DNA from: Rhodosalinus halophilus
GTDB lineage: Bacteria > Pseudomonadota > Alphaproteobacteria > Rhodobacterales > Rhodobacteraceae
Assembly: GCF_003298775.1 (NCBI RefSeq)
Contig: NZ_QNTQ01000001.1
Span: 124,001-188,000, forward strand
Direction of reading: 5' to 3'
Length of the DNA stretch: 64,000 nt
In this document: one piece after another, positions 9,452 through 18,250 of the stretch
Numbering within the stretch: position 1 is the stretch's first letter
Layout of the letters: each line of letters opens with the position of its first letter
The notes under the pieces: model-generated
The model's database searches: none
What the model saw: the letters and a program-made list of their open reading frames with translations, nothing else
What the model was told of the DNA's origin: nothing
Translations under genes and position numbers: made by a program

Positions 9452-9809
9452 ATCGTATCCTTTGCACCGCGACCGGACAGCGAGCCGGCGCGGCCGATGA
9501 GGGGCCGCAAAGGCGCGGCCGGCGAGGGTTCGCGGAACCTTCGAGGGAACGGGCCTCTCCCGCGCCTTCCAGGCATCGCGTCAGGCACCCTGCGTGATGG
9601 GGAAACTGAAGTCTTTGCGCGCTGATGGCCCCTCGGGCGGGGCGCGGCATGCTCACGCGGCAGCGCAGCGCACGGGTCAGATGACCTTTCGGCGGTGCAT
9701 TGTCAAGCGGCGCAGTCCGATCCGCGCCGGTTGCGTGATCCCGCCGTCGGGGCGCGCGAGGTTCCGCGCCATGGGCGTCTCCATCCGTCCCCGGCGAAAC
9801 CGGCCCGCA
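9452..9809. other. 358-bp gap: helicase leader region
   Basis: No coding frame looks real. Reading leftward (helicase direction) there is a TTGACA at 9706-9701, with a poor -10 (CATCTG) 17 bases on, which would give a 5' leader of over 200 bases with small hairpins (for example GGTTC/GAACC near 9528). Long structured leaders are known for cold-induced RNA helicases. Here this is only suggestive. Confidence 0.35.
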
Positions 9810-11324
9810 TCACGCGGCCTTTTCGTCCGGCCGGATCCCCGAGATCGCCTGGATCAGGTTGTCCTCGGTCACCTCGTCCGAGGTGAAGCTGCGGATCAGT
9901 TCGCCGTGATACATCGCCACGATCCGGTCCGAGACGTGCAGCACCTCCGGCATCTCCGAGGAGATGACCATCACCGCGTAGCCCTGCGCCGCAAGATCGC
10001 GGACCAGCTTGTGGATCTCCGACTTGGAGCCCACGTCGATCCCGCGCGTCGGCTCGTCCACGATGAGAAGGGTCGGATGCATCGACAGCCACTTGCCGAT
10101 CACGATCTTCTGCTGGTTGCCGCCGGACAGGTTCCCGACGAGCTGGCGCCAGCCCGGCGTGCGGATGTCGAGCCGGTCGCGGTACTGGTCGAAGATCGCG
10201 ACCTCCGCGCCTTCGGCCACGAAGGGCCCGGCCTTCAGGTCGTCCACCTGCGGCAGGGTCATGTTGTCCCGACAGTTCATGCCGAGCACCAGCCCCTGCC
10301 CCTTGCGGTCCTCCGGCACGAGGCTGATGCCGCGGGCGATGGCGTCGGCGGGCGAATGCAGCCGGACCTCCTCACCGTCGAGCAGGATCTGCCCGAAGGA
10401 GGGTTCGCGCAGGCCGAAGAGCGTCTCGGCGATTTCGGTGCGGCCGGCGCCCACCAGCCCGTAGAAGCCCACCACCTCGCCGCGGCGGATCTCGAAGCTC
10501 ACGTCCCGGTAGAGATCGCCGCAGGAAAGGCCCCGCACTTCCACCGCGACGTCGCCAAGCTCGGCATGGCTCTCGTTGCGCGACAGGTCGAGCGAGCGGC
10601 CGATCATCAGCTGCGTCACCTCGTCCTCGTCGGTCTCCGCCGTCACCAGCGTGCCGCGATACTGCCCGTCGCGGAGAACCGAGATGCGGTCGGTGATGCG
10701 GAAGATCTCCTCCATGCGGTGGGAGATGTAGATGATGCCCACGCCCTGCCGCTTGAGATCCTCGATCACCTCGAAGAGCACCACCTTCTCGGCGTCGGTG
10801 AGCGAAGCGGTCGGCTCGTCGAAGATCACCGCCTTGGCGTCCACCGTCAGCGCGCGGGCGATCTCCACCATCTGCTGGTTCGCGATGGACAGCGTGCCGA
10901 CCACGGTGCGCGCGTCGAAGCCCACCTTAAGCTGCGCGAGGATCTCGTCGGTCCGGGCGTGGAGCGTCTTCCAGTCCACGCGGCCGAAGGACTTGCGCGG
11001 CAGCTCGCCGAGATAGATGTTCTCGGCCACGGTGAGTTCCTCGGCGAGGCTCAGCTCCTGGTGGATGAAGACGATCCCCTTGGCCTTGGCGTCCAGAGGG
11101 TTGGCCATCACGACCGGCTCCTCGCCCACGAGGATGCGGCCCTCGTTGGGCTGGTGGATGCCGCCCAGCACCTTCATCAGCGTCGACTTTCCCGCCCCGT
11201 TCTCGCCCATGAGCGCATGGACCTCGCCGGGCAAGACCTCGAAGGACACCCCGTCGAGCGCGCGCACGCCCGGGAAGGTCTTGACGATGTTCTCGAGCCG
11301 GAGCGCCGGTGTCTTGTCGGTCAT
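9810..11324 (-). CDS. Sugar ABC transporter, double ATP-binding subunit (RbsA/MglA/XylG type)
   Basis: 504 aa containing two ABC cassettes in one chain. The N-terminal cassette has Walker A GENGAGKST, signature LSIANQQMVEIA and Walker B AVIFDEPTA. The C-terminal cassette has a degenerate Walker A (GLVGAGRTE), signature LSGGNQQK and Walker B LIVDEPT. This is the carbohydrate-uptake type 2 (CUT2) arrangement for pentoses, hexoses or polyols. It overlaps the upstream permease by four bases (ATGA). It is the last gene of a five-gene leftward unit with the binding protein, an SDR and two permeases. Confidence 0.94.
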   Translation of the reverse strand: MTDKTPALRLENIVKTFPGVRALDGVSFEVLPGEVHALMGENGAGKSTLMKVLGGIHQPNEGRILVGEEPVVMANPLDAKAKGIVFIHQELSLAEELTVAENIYLGELPRKSFGRVDWKTLHARTDEILAQLKVGFDARTVVGTLSIANQQMVEIARALTVDAKAVIFDEPTASLTDAEKVVLFEVIEDLKRQGVGIIYISHRMEEIFRITDRISVLRDGQYRGTLVTAETDEDEVTQLMIGRSLDLSRNESHAELGDVAVEVRGLSCGDLYRDVSFEIRRGEVVGFYGLVGAGRTEIAETLFGLREPSFGQILLDGEEVRLHSPADAIARGISLVPEDRKGQGLVLGMNCRDNMTLPQVDDLKAGPFVAEGAEVAIFDQYRDRLDIRTPGWRQLVGNLSGGNQQKIVIGKWLSMHPTLLIVDEPTRGIDVGSKSEIHKLVRDLAAQGYAVMVISSEMPEVLHVSDRIVAMYHGELIRSFTSDEVTEDNLIQAISGIRPDEKAA

Positions 11325-12322
11325 ACCCGCAGGGCCTCCTTGCCCCTCACGTTCAGCTGACGGTCGAGGAACAGCACCGCGATCAGGATGAGGCCGATCA
11401 CGAGGTTGACCGTCTCGGTGTCCGCGCCGATGTGGCCGAGGCCCTTGCGCAGGATCTGGATCGCGAGCACGCCCCCGAAGGTGGAGATGATCGAGCCCGA
11501 CCCGCCGGTGAGCTTGGTGCCGCCGAGCACCACCGCCGTGATCACCCAGAGCTCGTAGAGCGTGCCGTCGTTGGGGTTCACGGAGCCGGACTCGGAGTAG
11601 AAGACCACCGCAGAGAGGGCCGCCAGGAAGCCGATGATCATGAAGTTGATCATGATGTGCGGGCCCACGCGGATGCCCGCGTTGACCGCCGCCTCGCGGT
11701 TGTCGCCGATGGCGTAGGCGTTACGGCCGTGGACGGTGCGGTTCATCAGCCACCACATCGCGGCCGTCACCAGGAGCAGGAACCACGTCGCCGTGTGCAG
11801 CCCGAGAAACTGCGCCTCGGCGAAGTCCACCAGCGTCCAGTTGAGGTGCGAGGTCGGCTGCTCGCCGTTGTACATGAAGACGAGCCCGCGGAAGCCGAGC
11901 ATGGCGCCCAGCGTCACGATGAAGGCGTCCACGCCCGTCTTCCAGACGATGAAGCCGTTGATCGCGCCGAGCGCCACGCCGGTGAGCAGCGCGAACATCC
12001 AGGCGAAGGGGATCGCCCAGTCGCCCATCGCCGCCATGAAGGGCCAGGTCATGCTGTCCAGCAGCACGATCGCGGCCAGCGCGAAGGTGGCGCCCACGCT
12101 CAGGTCGATGTTCCCGTTCACCATGATGAGCGTCATGCCCATGGCGATGATGCCCAGCGGCGCCGACTGCTTCAGCAGAAGCAGCATGTTGTCCCAGTTC
12201 ATGAACGCCTTCTCGGAAAGCGACATGAACTCTCCGGCGATGGAGAAGAAGATCAGCTCGAGGACGATGAAGCCCCAGATCGCCCCGCGCTTCAGGAAGG
12301 TGCTCAGTTGTCCCGGTGCCAT
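11321..12322 (-). CDS. Sugar ABC transporter permease (RbsC-like), second of two
   Basis: 333 aa from the ATG at 12322, preceded by AAGGAG. The frame stays open further upstream, but that part lies on the other permease gene and is a shadow. Hydrophobic throughout, with the CUT2 permease segments GNIDLSVGATFAL near the second helix and LGGTKLTGGSGSI towards the end. With the paralogous permease 11 bases upstream it would form a heterodimeric channel. Confidence 0.92.
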   Translation of the reverse strand: MAPGQLSTFLKRGAIWGFIVLELIFFSIAGEFMSLSEKAFMNWDNMLLLLKQSAPLGIIAMGMTLIMVNGNIDLSVGATFALAAIVLLDSMTWPFMAAMGDWAIPFAWMFALLTGVALGAINGFIVWKTGVDAFIVTLGAMLGFRGLVFMYNGEQPTSHLNWTLVDFAEAQFLGLHTATWFLLLVTAAMWWLMNRTVHGRNAYAIGDNREAAVNAGIRVGPHIMINFMIIGFLAALSAVVFYSESGSVNPNDGTLYELWVITAVVLGGTKLTGGSGSIISTFGGVLAIQILRKGLGHIGADTETVNLVIGLILIAVLFLDRQLNVRGKEALRV

Positions 12323-12333
12323 GGTCCGCTCCT

Positions 12334-13344
12334 TCACGCGATGGGCGACAGCAGGCGGCCGCGCTTGGCCGCGACGTCGAGCCAGACCGCGAGGATGATG
12401 ATGATCCAGGTCACGACGTACTGGACGTAGAACTCGAGCCCGATCAGCAGCAGCCCGTTCTGGATGAAGCCGAGGATCAGCACGCCGATCACCGTCTTGA
12501 AGATCGTGCCCGAGCCGCCCATCAGCGAGGCGCCCCCCAGGATGACGGCGGCGAGCACCTCGAGTTCCATCCCCTGCCCGACGGTGTTCTGCGAGCCCAT
12601 GGAGCGGCTGGCCTGGATGAGCCCCGCCGTGGCCACGCAGAAGGCCGAGACCAGGTAGCAGGAGAAGACGACCCTTGCCCGCCGGATGCCCGAGAAGGTG
12701 GCGGCGGTGCCGTTCCCGCCCACGGCGTAGACCTTCCGCCCGAAGGGCGTCTTGGCCAGCACGATGCCCAGAAGGGCGGCGAGCGCCGCGAAGATCAGGA
12801 TCGGCACGGGGATGCCGAGCGCCTCGCCCTGGCCGAAGACCGAGAACCAGGTGCCCTCCTTGTCGGCGATGTCCATGTTCTGGCCGCCGGAATAGGTGAG
12901 CGTGAGGCCGTGAATGGCCGAGAGCATGCCCAGCGTGACGATCAGCGAATTGAGCCGCAGATAGCCCACGAGGAAGCCGATCACCGCCCCGATCGCCAGC
13001 GTCATGGCGAACATCGCCGGGATCGCCAGCGCCGGCCCGAGCTTGTCGTGCAGGTCGAGCACCACGATCGTCGAGAAGCTCATGAGCGAGCCCACCGAGA
13101 GATCGAGGTTGCCGCTGATCACCACGAAGGTGACCCCGAGCGCCATGACCCCCAGAATCGCCGAGGACCGGATGACGCCGAGAATGTTGTCGGGCTCGAG
13201 GAACCGCTCGTTGGCGACGGTGAACCCGACCATGAAAAGGACGAAGGCGATCAGGATTCCCTGGCGGGCGAGGAATGTGCCCACCTTCGCCCCTGTCAGG
13301 CCGCCGGTCCGCGCGGCGGGCCGGCTCTGCATGGCCTCGCTCAT
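12334..13344 (-). CDS. Sugar ABC transporter permease (RbsC-like), first of two
   Basis: 336 aa, start ATG with GGAGGAG six bases upstream. CUT2 permease signatures SGNLDLSVGSLMSF and LGGASLMGGSGTI match the equivalent segments of the neighbouring permease, so the two are paralogues. About eight to ten membrane helices. It follows the SDR gene and belongs to the leftward operon that starts at the binding protein. Confidence 0.92.
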   Translation of the reverse strand: MSEAMQSRPAARTGGLTGAKVGTFLARQGILIAFVLFMVGFTVANERFLEPDNILGVIRSSAILGVMALGVTFVVISGNLDLSVGSLMSFSTIVVLDLHDKLGPALAIPAMFAMTLAIGAVIGFLVGYLRLNSLIVTLGMLSAIHGLTLTYSGGQNMDIADKEGTWFSVFGQGEALGIPVPILIFAALAALLGIVLAKTPFGRKVYAVGGNGTAATFSGIRRARVVFSCYLVSAFCVATAGLIQASRSMGSQNTVGQGMELEVLAAVILGGASLMGGSGTIFKTVIGVLILGFIQNGLLLIGLEFYVQYVVTWIIIILAVWLDVAAKRGRLLSPIA

Positions 13345-13389
13345 GGCTGTCTCCTCCCAAGCCCTTGCGGGCGCCGTCGGGCAGCGGCG

Positions 13390-14202
13390 TCAGACGAGGG
13401 TCATGCCCCCGTCGATCATGACGACCTGCCCGGTCATGTAGTCGCTCTCGCGCGCGGCGAGGAACGTCGTCGTGCCGGTGATGTCGGCGGGCGTCGCGAC
13501 GCGGCCCTTCAGGATGTCGGCGGCGAACTCCTCCATCGCCTGCCCGGGCCGCTCTGCGGCGCCGATCTCCATCAGGTCACGGTCCACCTGGTCCCACATC
13601 TCGGTGGCCACCACGCCGGGCGCGAAGCCCGTCACGGTGATACCATGGCGCGCGAGGTCCCGCGCCCCCGATTGCGTGAGCGAGACCACCGCCCACTTCG
13701 AGGCGCAGTAGGGCGCCACGTTGTCGAAGCCCTGGCGGCTGGCAATCGAGGCAGTGTTGACGATCTTGCCCGCGATCCCGTCGGGACCCTTGCCCTGCGC
13801 GATCATCTGGCGGGCCGCCTCCTGCATGCCGATCAGGCAGCCGAGACCGTTCACGCCCATGATGAAGTTCCAGTTCTCCTCGGTCACGTCCATGAAGTTC
13901 ATGGGCTTGTTGACGCCCGCGTTGTTGAACTTCACGTCGAGCCGGCCGTAGCGCTCCACCACCTGCGAGACCGCGTTGCGCACCGAGGCGCGGTCGCGCA
14001 CGTCGAGCCCGACCGCCATGGCGTTGCCGGCATTGCCGTTGAGGCGCGCGTTGGCCGCCTCGGCGACCTGCGCCGCGCCCTCGCCGTCGAGATCGGCGAA
14101 GCAGACCTGCGCGCCTTCCGCGAGCAGCGCCTCGCCGATGGCCCGCCCGATCCCGCGAGCCGCGCCCGTCACCAGGCAGACCCGCCCCGATACGCGTCCC
14201 AT
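13390..14202 (-). CDS. Short-chain dehydrogenase/reductase in the transporter operon
   Basis: 270 aa from the ATG at 14202, chosen because GGGAGG lies five bases upstream; an in-frame GTG five codons earlier lacks this. Classical SDR: TGAARGIG cofactor motif, NNAG, and YCASK active site with the upstream serine in NTASIAS. The C terminus (DYMTGQVVMIDGG) is typical of sugar and polyol dehydrogenases. It sits between the binding-protein and permease genes, so its substrate is probably the imported sugar or polyol. It resembles the SDR at 17299-18105 across the central region (NKP..FMD..E.NW..IM.VN), which marks them as paralogues. Confidence 0.9.
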   Translation of the reverse strand: MGRVSGRVCLVTGAARGIGRAIGEALLAEGAQVCFADLDGEGAAQVAEAANARLNGNAGNAMAVGLDVRDRASVRNAVSQVVERYGRLDVKFNNAGVNKPMNFMDVTEENWNFIMGVNGLGCLIGMQEAARQMIAQGKGPDGIAGKIVNTASIASRQGFDNVAPYCASKWAVVSLTQSGARDLARHGITVTGFAPGVVATEMWDQVDRDLMEIGAAERPGQAMEEFAADILKGRVATPADITGTTTFLAARESDYMTGQVVMIDGGMTLV

Positions 14203-14284
14203 GCCGACCTCCCGCACGAAGTGTCCCAGCCTTGCCGGAAGCGGCCGCGGCGCCGGAGCCCCGCGACCGCCCGGGGAGGTTCGC

Positions 14285-15241
14285 TCAGAAGACGGGCTTG
14301 GAGAAGTCGCCCATGTTCTCCTGGGTGATCTTCGGCGTGTCGAAGTAGTTCAGGAACGGCACGTCCTTGCCTTCGAGCACGTCGATCGCGGTCTGGAGCG
14401 CGGCTTCGGCGTCGTCCACGGGCGACTGGTAGATCGACCCCCAGTAGTCGCCGTTGGCCATCGCCTCGTAGCCCACCGCGAAGTTCGTCGCGCCGACGAA
14501 GACGATGTCCCCGGCGCGGCCCGCGGCCTTGGCCGCGTTCAGCGCGCCCACGCCCATGTTGTCGTCGCCGGCATAGACGCCGTCGATGTCGTCGTACTTG
14601 ACGAGGAAGGCCTCCATCACCTGCTGGCTCTTTTCGCGGTTCCAGTCGCCCGGCTGCGTCTCCATAAGGGTCACGTTCGGGCAGACCTCGGGCAGACGGT
14701 CCTCGAAGCCCTTGGCGCGCTCGATCGCGGTGGTGTAGCCCGGCTGGCCAGAGATCTGGACGATCTGCGCCTCGTCCTCGATGCCCATCTCCTTGAAGCG
14801 GTCGCACATGATCTCTGCCGAGCGCGCGCCCTGGGTGATGTTGTCGGGACCCGAGAAGGACGCCACGAAGTCGAAGCCCTGCTTGGCGATGTTGGAGTTC
14901 GTGACGATCACCGGGATGTCGGCCTGGAACGCCTTGCGCACCGCCGGGATCACCGCTTCGCCGTTCGTCGGCCAGATGATGATGGCGTCCACCTCCTGCT
15001 GGATGAGATCCTCCATCTGCGCGATCTGGCGGGCCACGTCGCCGCCCGCGTCGAGCACCACGGTCTCGACCATGTCGTTCGCTTCCGCGGCTGCGATGAA
15101 GGCCTTCTCGTAGGTGGTCTGGTAGCTGTCGACGCCCACGTTGTTCTGCGTGATGCCGATCCGGTATTCCTGGGCGGTCGCCGCCCCGGCGAGGCCGAGG
15201 CCGGCGGCGGTGGTGGCGGCAAGCATGCTGCGCAGTTTCAT
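14285..15241 (-). CDS. Sugar ABC transporter periplasmic binding protein (RbsB-like)
   Basis: 318 aa from the ATG at 15241 with GGGAGGAG seven bases upstream; longer in-frame starts add only non-signal sequence. Signal peptide of about 22 residues ending TAQEYRIGIT. The fold type is periplasmic binding protein 4 (RbsB): AQMEDLIQQEVDAIIIWPTNG, then GQPGYTTAIERAKGF and VYAGDDNMGVGAL are the equivalents of the ligand-cleft segments. It is the first gene of the leftward transporter operon. Ligand cannot be named; the neighbouring dehydrogenases suggest a sugar, sugar acid or polyol. Confidence 0.92.
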   Translation of the reverse strand: MKLRSMLAATTAAGLGLAGAATAQEYRIGITQNNVGVDSYQTTYEKAFIAAAEANDMVETVVLDAGGDVARQIAQMEDLIQQEVDAIIIWPTNGEAVIPAVRKAFQADIPVIVTNSNIAKQGFDFVASFSGPDNITQGARSAEIMCDRFKEMGIEDEAQIVQISGQPGYTTAIERAKGFEDRLPEVCPNVTLMETQPGDWNREKSQQVMEAFLVKYDDIDGVYAGDDNMGVGALNAAKAAGRAGDIVFVGATNFAVGYEAMANGDYWGSIYQSPVDDAEAALQTAIDVLEGKDVPFLNYFDTPKITQENMGDFSKPVF

Positions 15242-15377
15242 TCGGATTCTCCTCCCGGTTCGTCTGCAATCTGTTCTGGCCCCGCACCCTCCTCCGGGCG
15301 GGGGAATCGCCGCGGTCCCTGGCGGCGAACATCGCTGACCTTGCGCCCTCGGGCTCTGCCGCGATGCCCATAACTTG

Positions 15378-15411
15378 TCCACAATGGAGCAACAGATATC
15401 CATTTTGGATA
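15378..15411. promoter_or_regulatory. Tandem operator-like palindromes (TCCA-N3-TGGA, twice)
   Basis: Two copies of the same inverted repeat lie between the divergent binding-protein and regulator genes: TCCA-CAA-TGGA at 15378-15388 and TCCA-TTT-TGGA at 15399-15409. The second extends to a perfect TATCCA-TTT-TGGATA (15397-15411). Their centres are 21 bases apart, two helical turns, so one protein face could bind both. This is the expected place for the fused regulator to act. Confidence 0.6.
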
Positions 15412-15462
15412 CAGTGGCGATATCACGCCCTGTCCGGAATGAACATGTTGCGAGGGCCCAGT

Positions 15463-17271
15463 ATGGCGCAATCGAGAAAATCCAGATCGAACGAAACCGC
15501 CGGCGCCGACGCGCCGCGCCCGCCCAAGGCGACCTTCGGAATGAGCAAGATCGGCAAGCTTGACCCGCATTCGGCCGCGATGCCCGCGGCCAAGGGCGAC
15601 GCCTTGCGCCTGATCGGCTACATGGAGGATCTCTGCGAGGAGGTGGAGGGCACGATCGAGCTCGTCTCGACGGACCCGCATCTGCGCATGGCGCTCTACC
15701 TGCTGCGCTGCCACTTCGAGGGCCGGACGGTCACGCCAACCTCGATCATCGGCGCGAGCAACGTGCCCTACGCCACGGGCACCCGCCGGCTGCGCGCGAT
15801 GCTTGAGGCGGGACTCATCGAGCAGCGCGCCCGCACGGCGAGCGGCAAGACCTTCTCGCTGCACCCGAGCCCCGCCCTGCTGGAGGCCTGGACGCAGCTC
15901 GCCGACCGGCTGCGCCGGCTCACCGAAGCCCGGCTCGGCCTCGGCGCGCGCGATCCCGCCACGGACGACTACTATTTCGGCGGCTCCTACCGCGTGGCCC
16001 ATGCGGTGCCCGCGCTCGGGGCGCGCAGCGAGCCGCTGCGCCTTGCCGGCGGGCTGCGGGTGCTGGCCCACGGCGACCCGACCTTCATGGTCATGGACAA
16101 TCTCAAGCGCCAGTTCGAGCAGTCCATCGGGCTCTCGATCCACCAGCGCGCCTTCTCGATCGACCGGCTGCGCGACGAGGCGCTCAAGAACGCCGAGCGC
16201 AGCACCAGCCGCTACGACATCGTCGCCGTCGACCTGCCCTGGATCGGCGAATTCGTCGAGAAGGGCGTGCTGATGCCGCTCGACGCGGTGATGGACGTGG
16301 CGCGCCTCGACCCGGCCGACTTCCACACCGCCGGCTGGGCGGCCACCCACTGGGGCGGCCGGCCCTATGGCGTGCCGGCGCAGACCACGCCGGAGCTGCT
16401 CTTCTACCGCAAGGACATGTTCGCGCAGGCGGGGCTGGAGCCGCCGACGACCACCGAGGCGCTGCTCGACGCGGCGCGCGCGCTGCACGACCCGGGCCGC
16501 GGCGTCCACGGGATCGCCTGGAACGCTGCGCGCGGCACGGCGCTCGGCCACACCGTCCTGATGACGCTCGCGGATTTCGGCCAGCCGGTGCTGGACCTCG
16601 CGCCGATCTCGGGCGGCTTCGACTGCGCCGACCTCGCCGGCGGCACCCACCGCCCGACCATCGACACCGAGGCGGGGCTCGCCGCCGCCGAGTTCCTGCG
16701 CGAGCTTCTCGGCTATTCGCCGCCCGACATCCTTTCGATGTCGTGGTACGAGCGCATCCGCCCCTACGCGGCGGGCTCCGTCGCCATGGCCTACGGCTAC
16801 ACGCTGCTGGCGCCCTATTTCGAGCTCGACCCGTCCTCGCCCGCCTGCGGGCAGACGGGCTACCTGCCGCATCCGCCCGGCCCGGGCGGCAGCTCGGTCG
16901 CGCCAGTGGGCGGCTACGCGCTCGGCATTCCCGCCAATCTCGCGCCCGAGCGCCGCGAGGCGGCCGCCGAGGCGCTCACCGTCTTCACCTCGCCCGAGGC
17001 GCAGAAGCTCTTCGTGCTGAACGGCAGCCGCACCAACCCGCGCTACTCGGTTGGCGCCGACCCCGAGGTGCGGCGCATCTCGACGATCTTCGAGGCGGTG
17101 GAGGCGATGTCCTGGCGCGACGAGCTCCAGTTCTGGCCGCGCCCGCCGATCCCCCGGATCAGCGACATCATCCGCATCTGCGGCGAGGAATTCCACGACA
17201 TGCTGCGGGGCCTGAAATCCCCGCGCGAGACGCTGCGCGCGGCCCAGTCCCGGGCCGACGCGCTGTTCTGA
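15463..17271 (+). CDS. Regulator fusing a winged-helix DNA-binding domain to an extracellular-type solute-binding domain
   Basis: 602 aa from the ATG at 15463 (GAGG seven bases upstream); upstream in-frame ATGs at 15364, 15439 and 15445 have poorer context. Residues about 40-165 form a helical region that reads as a MarR-like winged helix (LVSTDPHLRMALYLL, TPTSIIGASNVPYATG, TRRLRAMLEAGLIEQ). Residues about 190-590 match the family 1 (MalE-like) solute-binding fold: YDIVAVDLPWIGEFVEKGVL, YGVPAQTTPELLFYRKDMF, AEALTVFTSPEAQKLFV. There is no signal peptide or membrane helix, so the binding domain should be cytoplasmic and act as a ligand sensor. It is divergent from the sugar transporter, first in the catabolic operon, and next to tandem palindromes it may bind. 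Confidence 0.8.
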   Translation: MAQSRKSRSNETAGADAPRPPKATFGMSKIGKLDPHSAAMPAAKGDALRLIGYMEDLCEEVEGTIELVSTDPHLRMALYLLRCHFEGRTVTPTSIIGASNVPYATGTRRLRAMLEAGLIEQRARTASGKTFSLHPSPALLEAWTQLADRLRRLTEARLGLGARDPATDDYYFGGSYRVAHAVPALGARSEPLRLAGGLRVLAHGDPTFMVMDNLKRQFEQSIGLSIHQRAFSIDRLRDEALKNAERSTSRYDIVAVDLPWIGEFVEKGVLMPLDAVMDVARLDPADFHTAGWAATHWGGRPYGVPAQTTPELLFYRKDMFAQAGLEPPTTTEALLDAARALHDPGRGVHGIAWNAARGTALGHTVLMTLADFGQPVLDLAPISGGFDCADLAGGTHRPTIDTEAGLAAAEFLRELLGYSPPDILSMSWYERIRPYAAGSVAMAYGYTLLAPYFELDPSSPACGQTGYLPHPPGPGGSSVAPVGGYALGIPANLAPERREAAAEALTVFTSPEAQKLFVLNGSRTNPRYSVGADPEVRRISTIFEAVEAMSWRDELQFWPRPPIPRISDIIRICGEEFHDMLRGLKSPRETLRAAQSRADALF

Positions 17272-17298
17272 GACACCAGGGACCGAGGGAGGAGCGAC

Positions 17299-18105
17299 AT
17301 GGACCCCGAACGCCTCAAGGGCAAGAACATCCTGATCACCGGCGCCGCGAAGGGCATGGGCGCGGCCAACGCCCGGCATTTCGCCGAGCAGGGCGCCAAT
17401 GTCTGCATCGGCGACATCGACATCGACGAGGCGGAGAAGGTGGCCGGGGAGATCAACGCCCGCGGCAACGGCCAGGCGATCGCGGTGAAGATGGACGTCA
17501 CCCGGCGCGAGGACAACGCCGCCGCCGTCGCCGCCACCGTGGACGCCTTCGGCGAGATCAACGTGGGCCTCTTCAACGCCGGCCTCAACAAGCCCCGGTT
17601 CTTCATGGATATCGACGAAGACAACTGGGACATGATCATGAACGTCAACACCAAGGCGATGTGGCTCGGCATGCAGGAGACCGCGCGCCAGATGATCGAC
17701 CAGGGCAAGCGGGACTACCCCTACAAGATCATCAACGTGGGCAGCATCGCCAGCCGCAAGCCGCTGGTGGACGTGACGGTCTACTGCACCTCGAAATACG
17801 GCTGCCTCGCGCTCACCCATTGCGGTGCGGTTGCGCTGGCCGAGCACAACATCACCGTGAACGGCTACGCGCCGGGCGTCGTGGTCACGCCGCTCTGGGA
17901 GCAGCTCGACAAGGACCTGATCGACATCGGCTTCAAGGAGCGCGAGGGGCAGGCCTACGAGGACATCGTGCGCGATCAGCTTCAGATCAAGCGCGTCTCC
18001 TACCCCGACGACGTGCGGGGGACGGCCGCGTTCCTCGCCTCGCCCGACAGCGACTACATGACCGGCCAGATGATCCACATCGACGGCGGCTGGTGCATCC
18101 AGTGA
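17299..18105 (+). CDS. Short-chain dehydrogenase/reductase
   Basis: 268 aa, ATG preceded by GGGAGGAG. Cofactor loop TGAAKGMG and active site YCTSK with a preceding serine (NVGSIAS). The usual NNAG is FNAG here. The end (DYMTGQMIHIDGG) is like polyol and sugar dehydrogenases. It starts 27 bases after the fused regulator and is a paralogue of the SDR at 13390-14202. The shared central region suggests they act on related substrates or successive positions of one compound. Confidence 0.88.
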   Translation: MDPERLKGKNILITGAAKGMGAANARHFAEQGANVCIGDIDIDEAEKVAGEINARGNGQAIAVKMDVTRREDNAAAVAATVDAFGEINVGLFNAGLNKPRFFMDIDEDNWDMIMNVNTKAMWLGMQETARQMIDQGKRDYPYKIINVGSIASRKPLVDVTVYCTSKYGCLALTHCGAVALAEHNITVNGYAPGVVVTPLWEQLDKDLIDIGFKEREGQAYEDIVRDQLQIKRVSYPDDVRGTAAFLASPDSDYMTGQMIHIDGGWCIQ

Positions 18106-18114
18106 CGGCCGCGG

Positions 18115-18239
18115 GCGTAGGGTGCGTGCTCGGCACGCACCGGCCGCCCCTCCGACCGACCGACCCAAGATGCGTGGCAAGCACGCACCCTACGCCGCGA
18201 AAACCCGCATGACGGTGCGTGGCAAGCACGCACCCTACG
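18115..18239. repeat. Three REP-like palindromes before the M24 gene
   Basis: Copy 1 (18115-18141) reads GCGTAGGGTGCGTGC with a perfect 9-bp stem to GCACGCACC. Copies 2 (18171-18194) and 3 (18216-18239) share an identical 24-base unit in the opposite orientation, ending in CACGCACCCTACG, 45 bases apart. The end of copy 3 merges with the GGAGGA ribosome binding site of the next gene. The CGTAGGGTGCGTG/CACGCACCCTACG unit recurs at 19550-19610. Confidence 0.85.
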
Positions 18240-18250
18240 GAGGATACCCG

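Noticed and set aside
11309-14328. Long rightward open frames opposite the transporter permeases
   Set aside because: Composition (Asp/His/Glu/Arg-rich) is that of antisense to hydrophobic permease codons.
15238-18180. 980-codon leftward open frame across the regulator and SDR genes
   Set aside because: Shadow of the rightward genes; no ribosome binding site or family motifs.
18115-18239. CRISPR-like spacing of palindromic repeats
   Set aside because: Only three copies in mixed orientation with 20-30 base gaps and no cas genes; they are REP-like elements.
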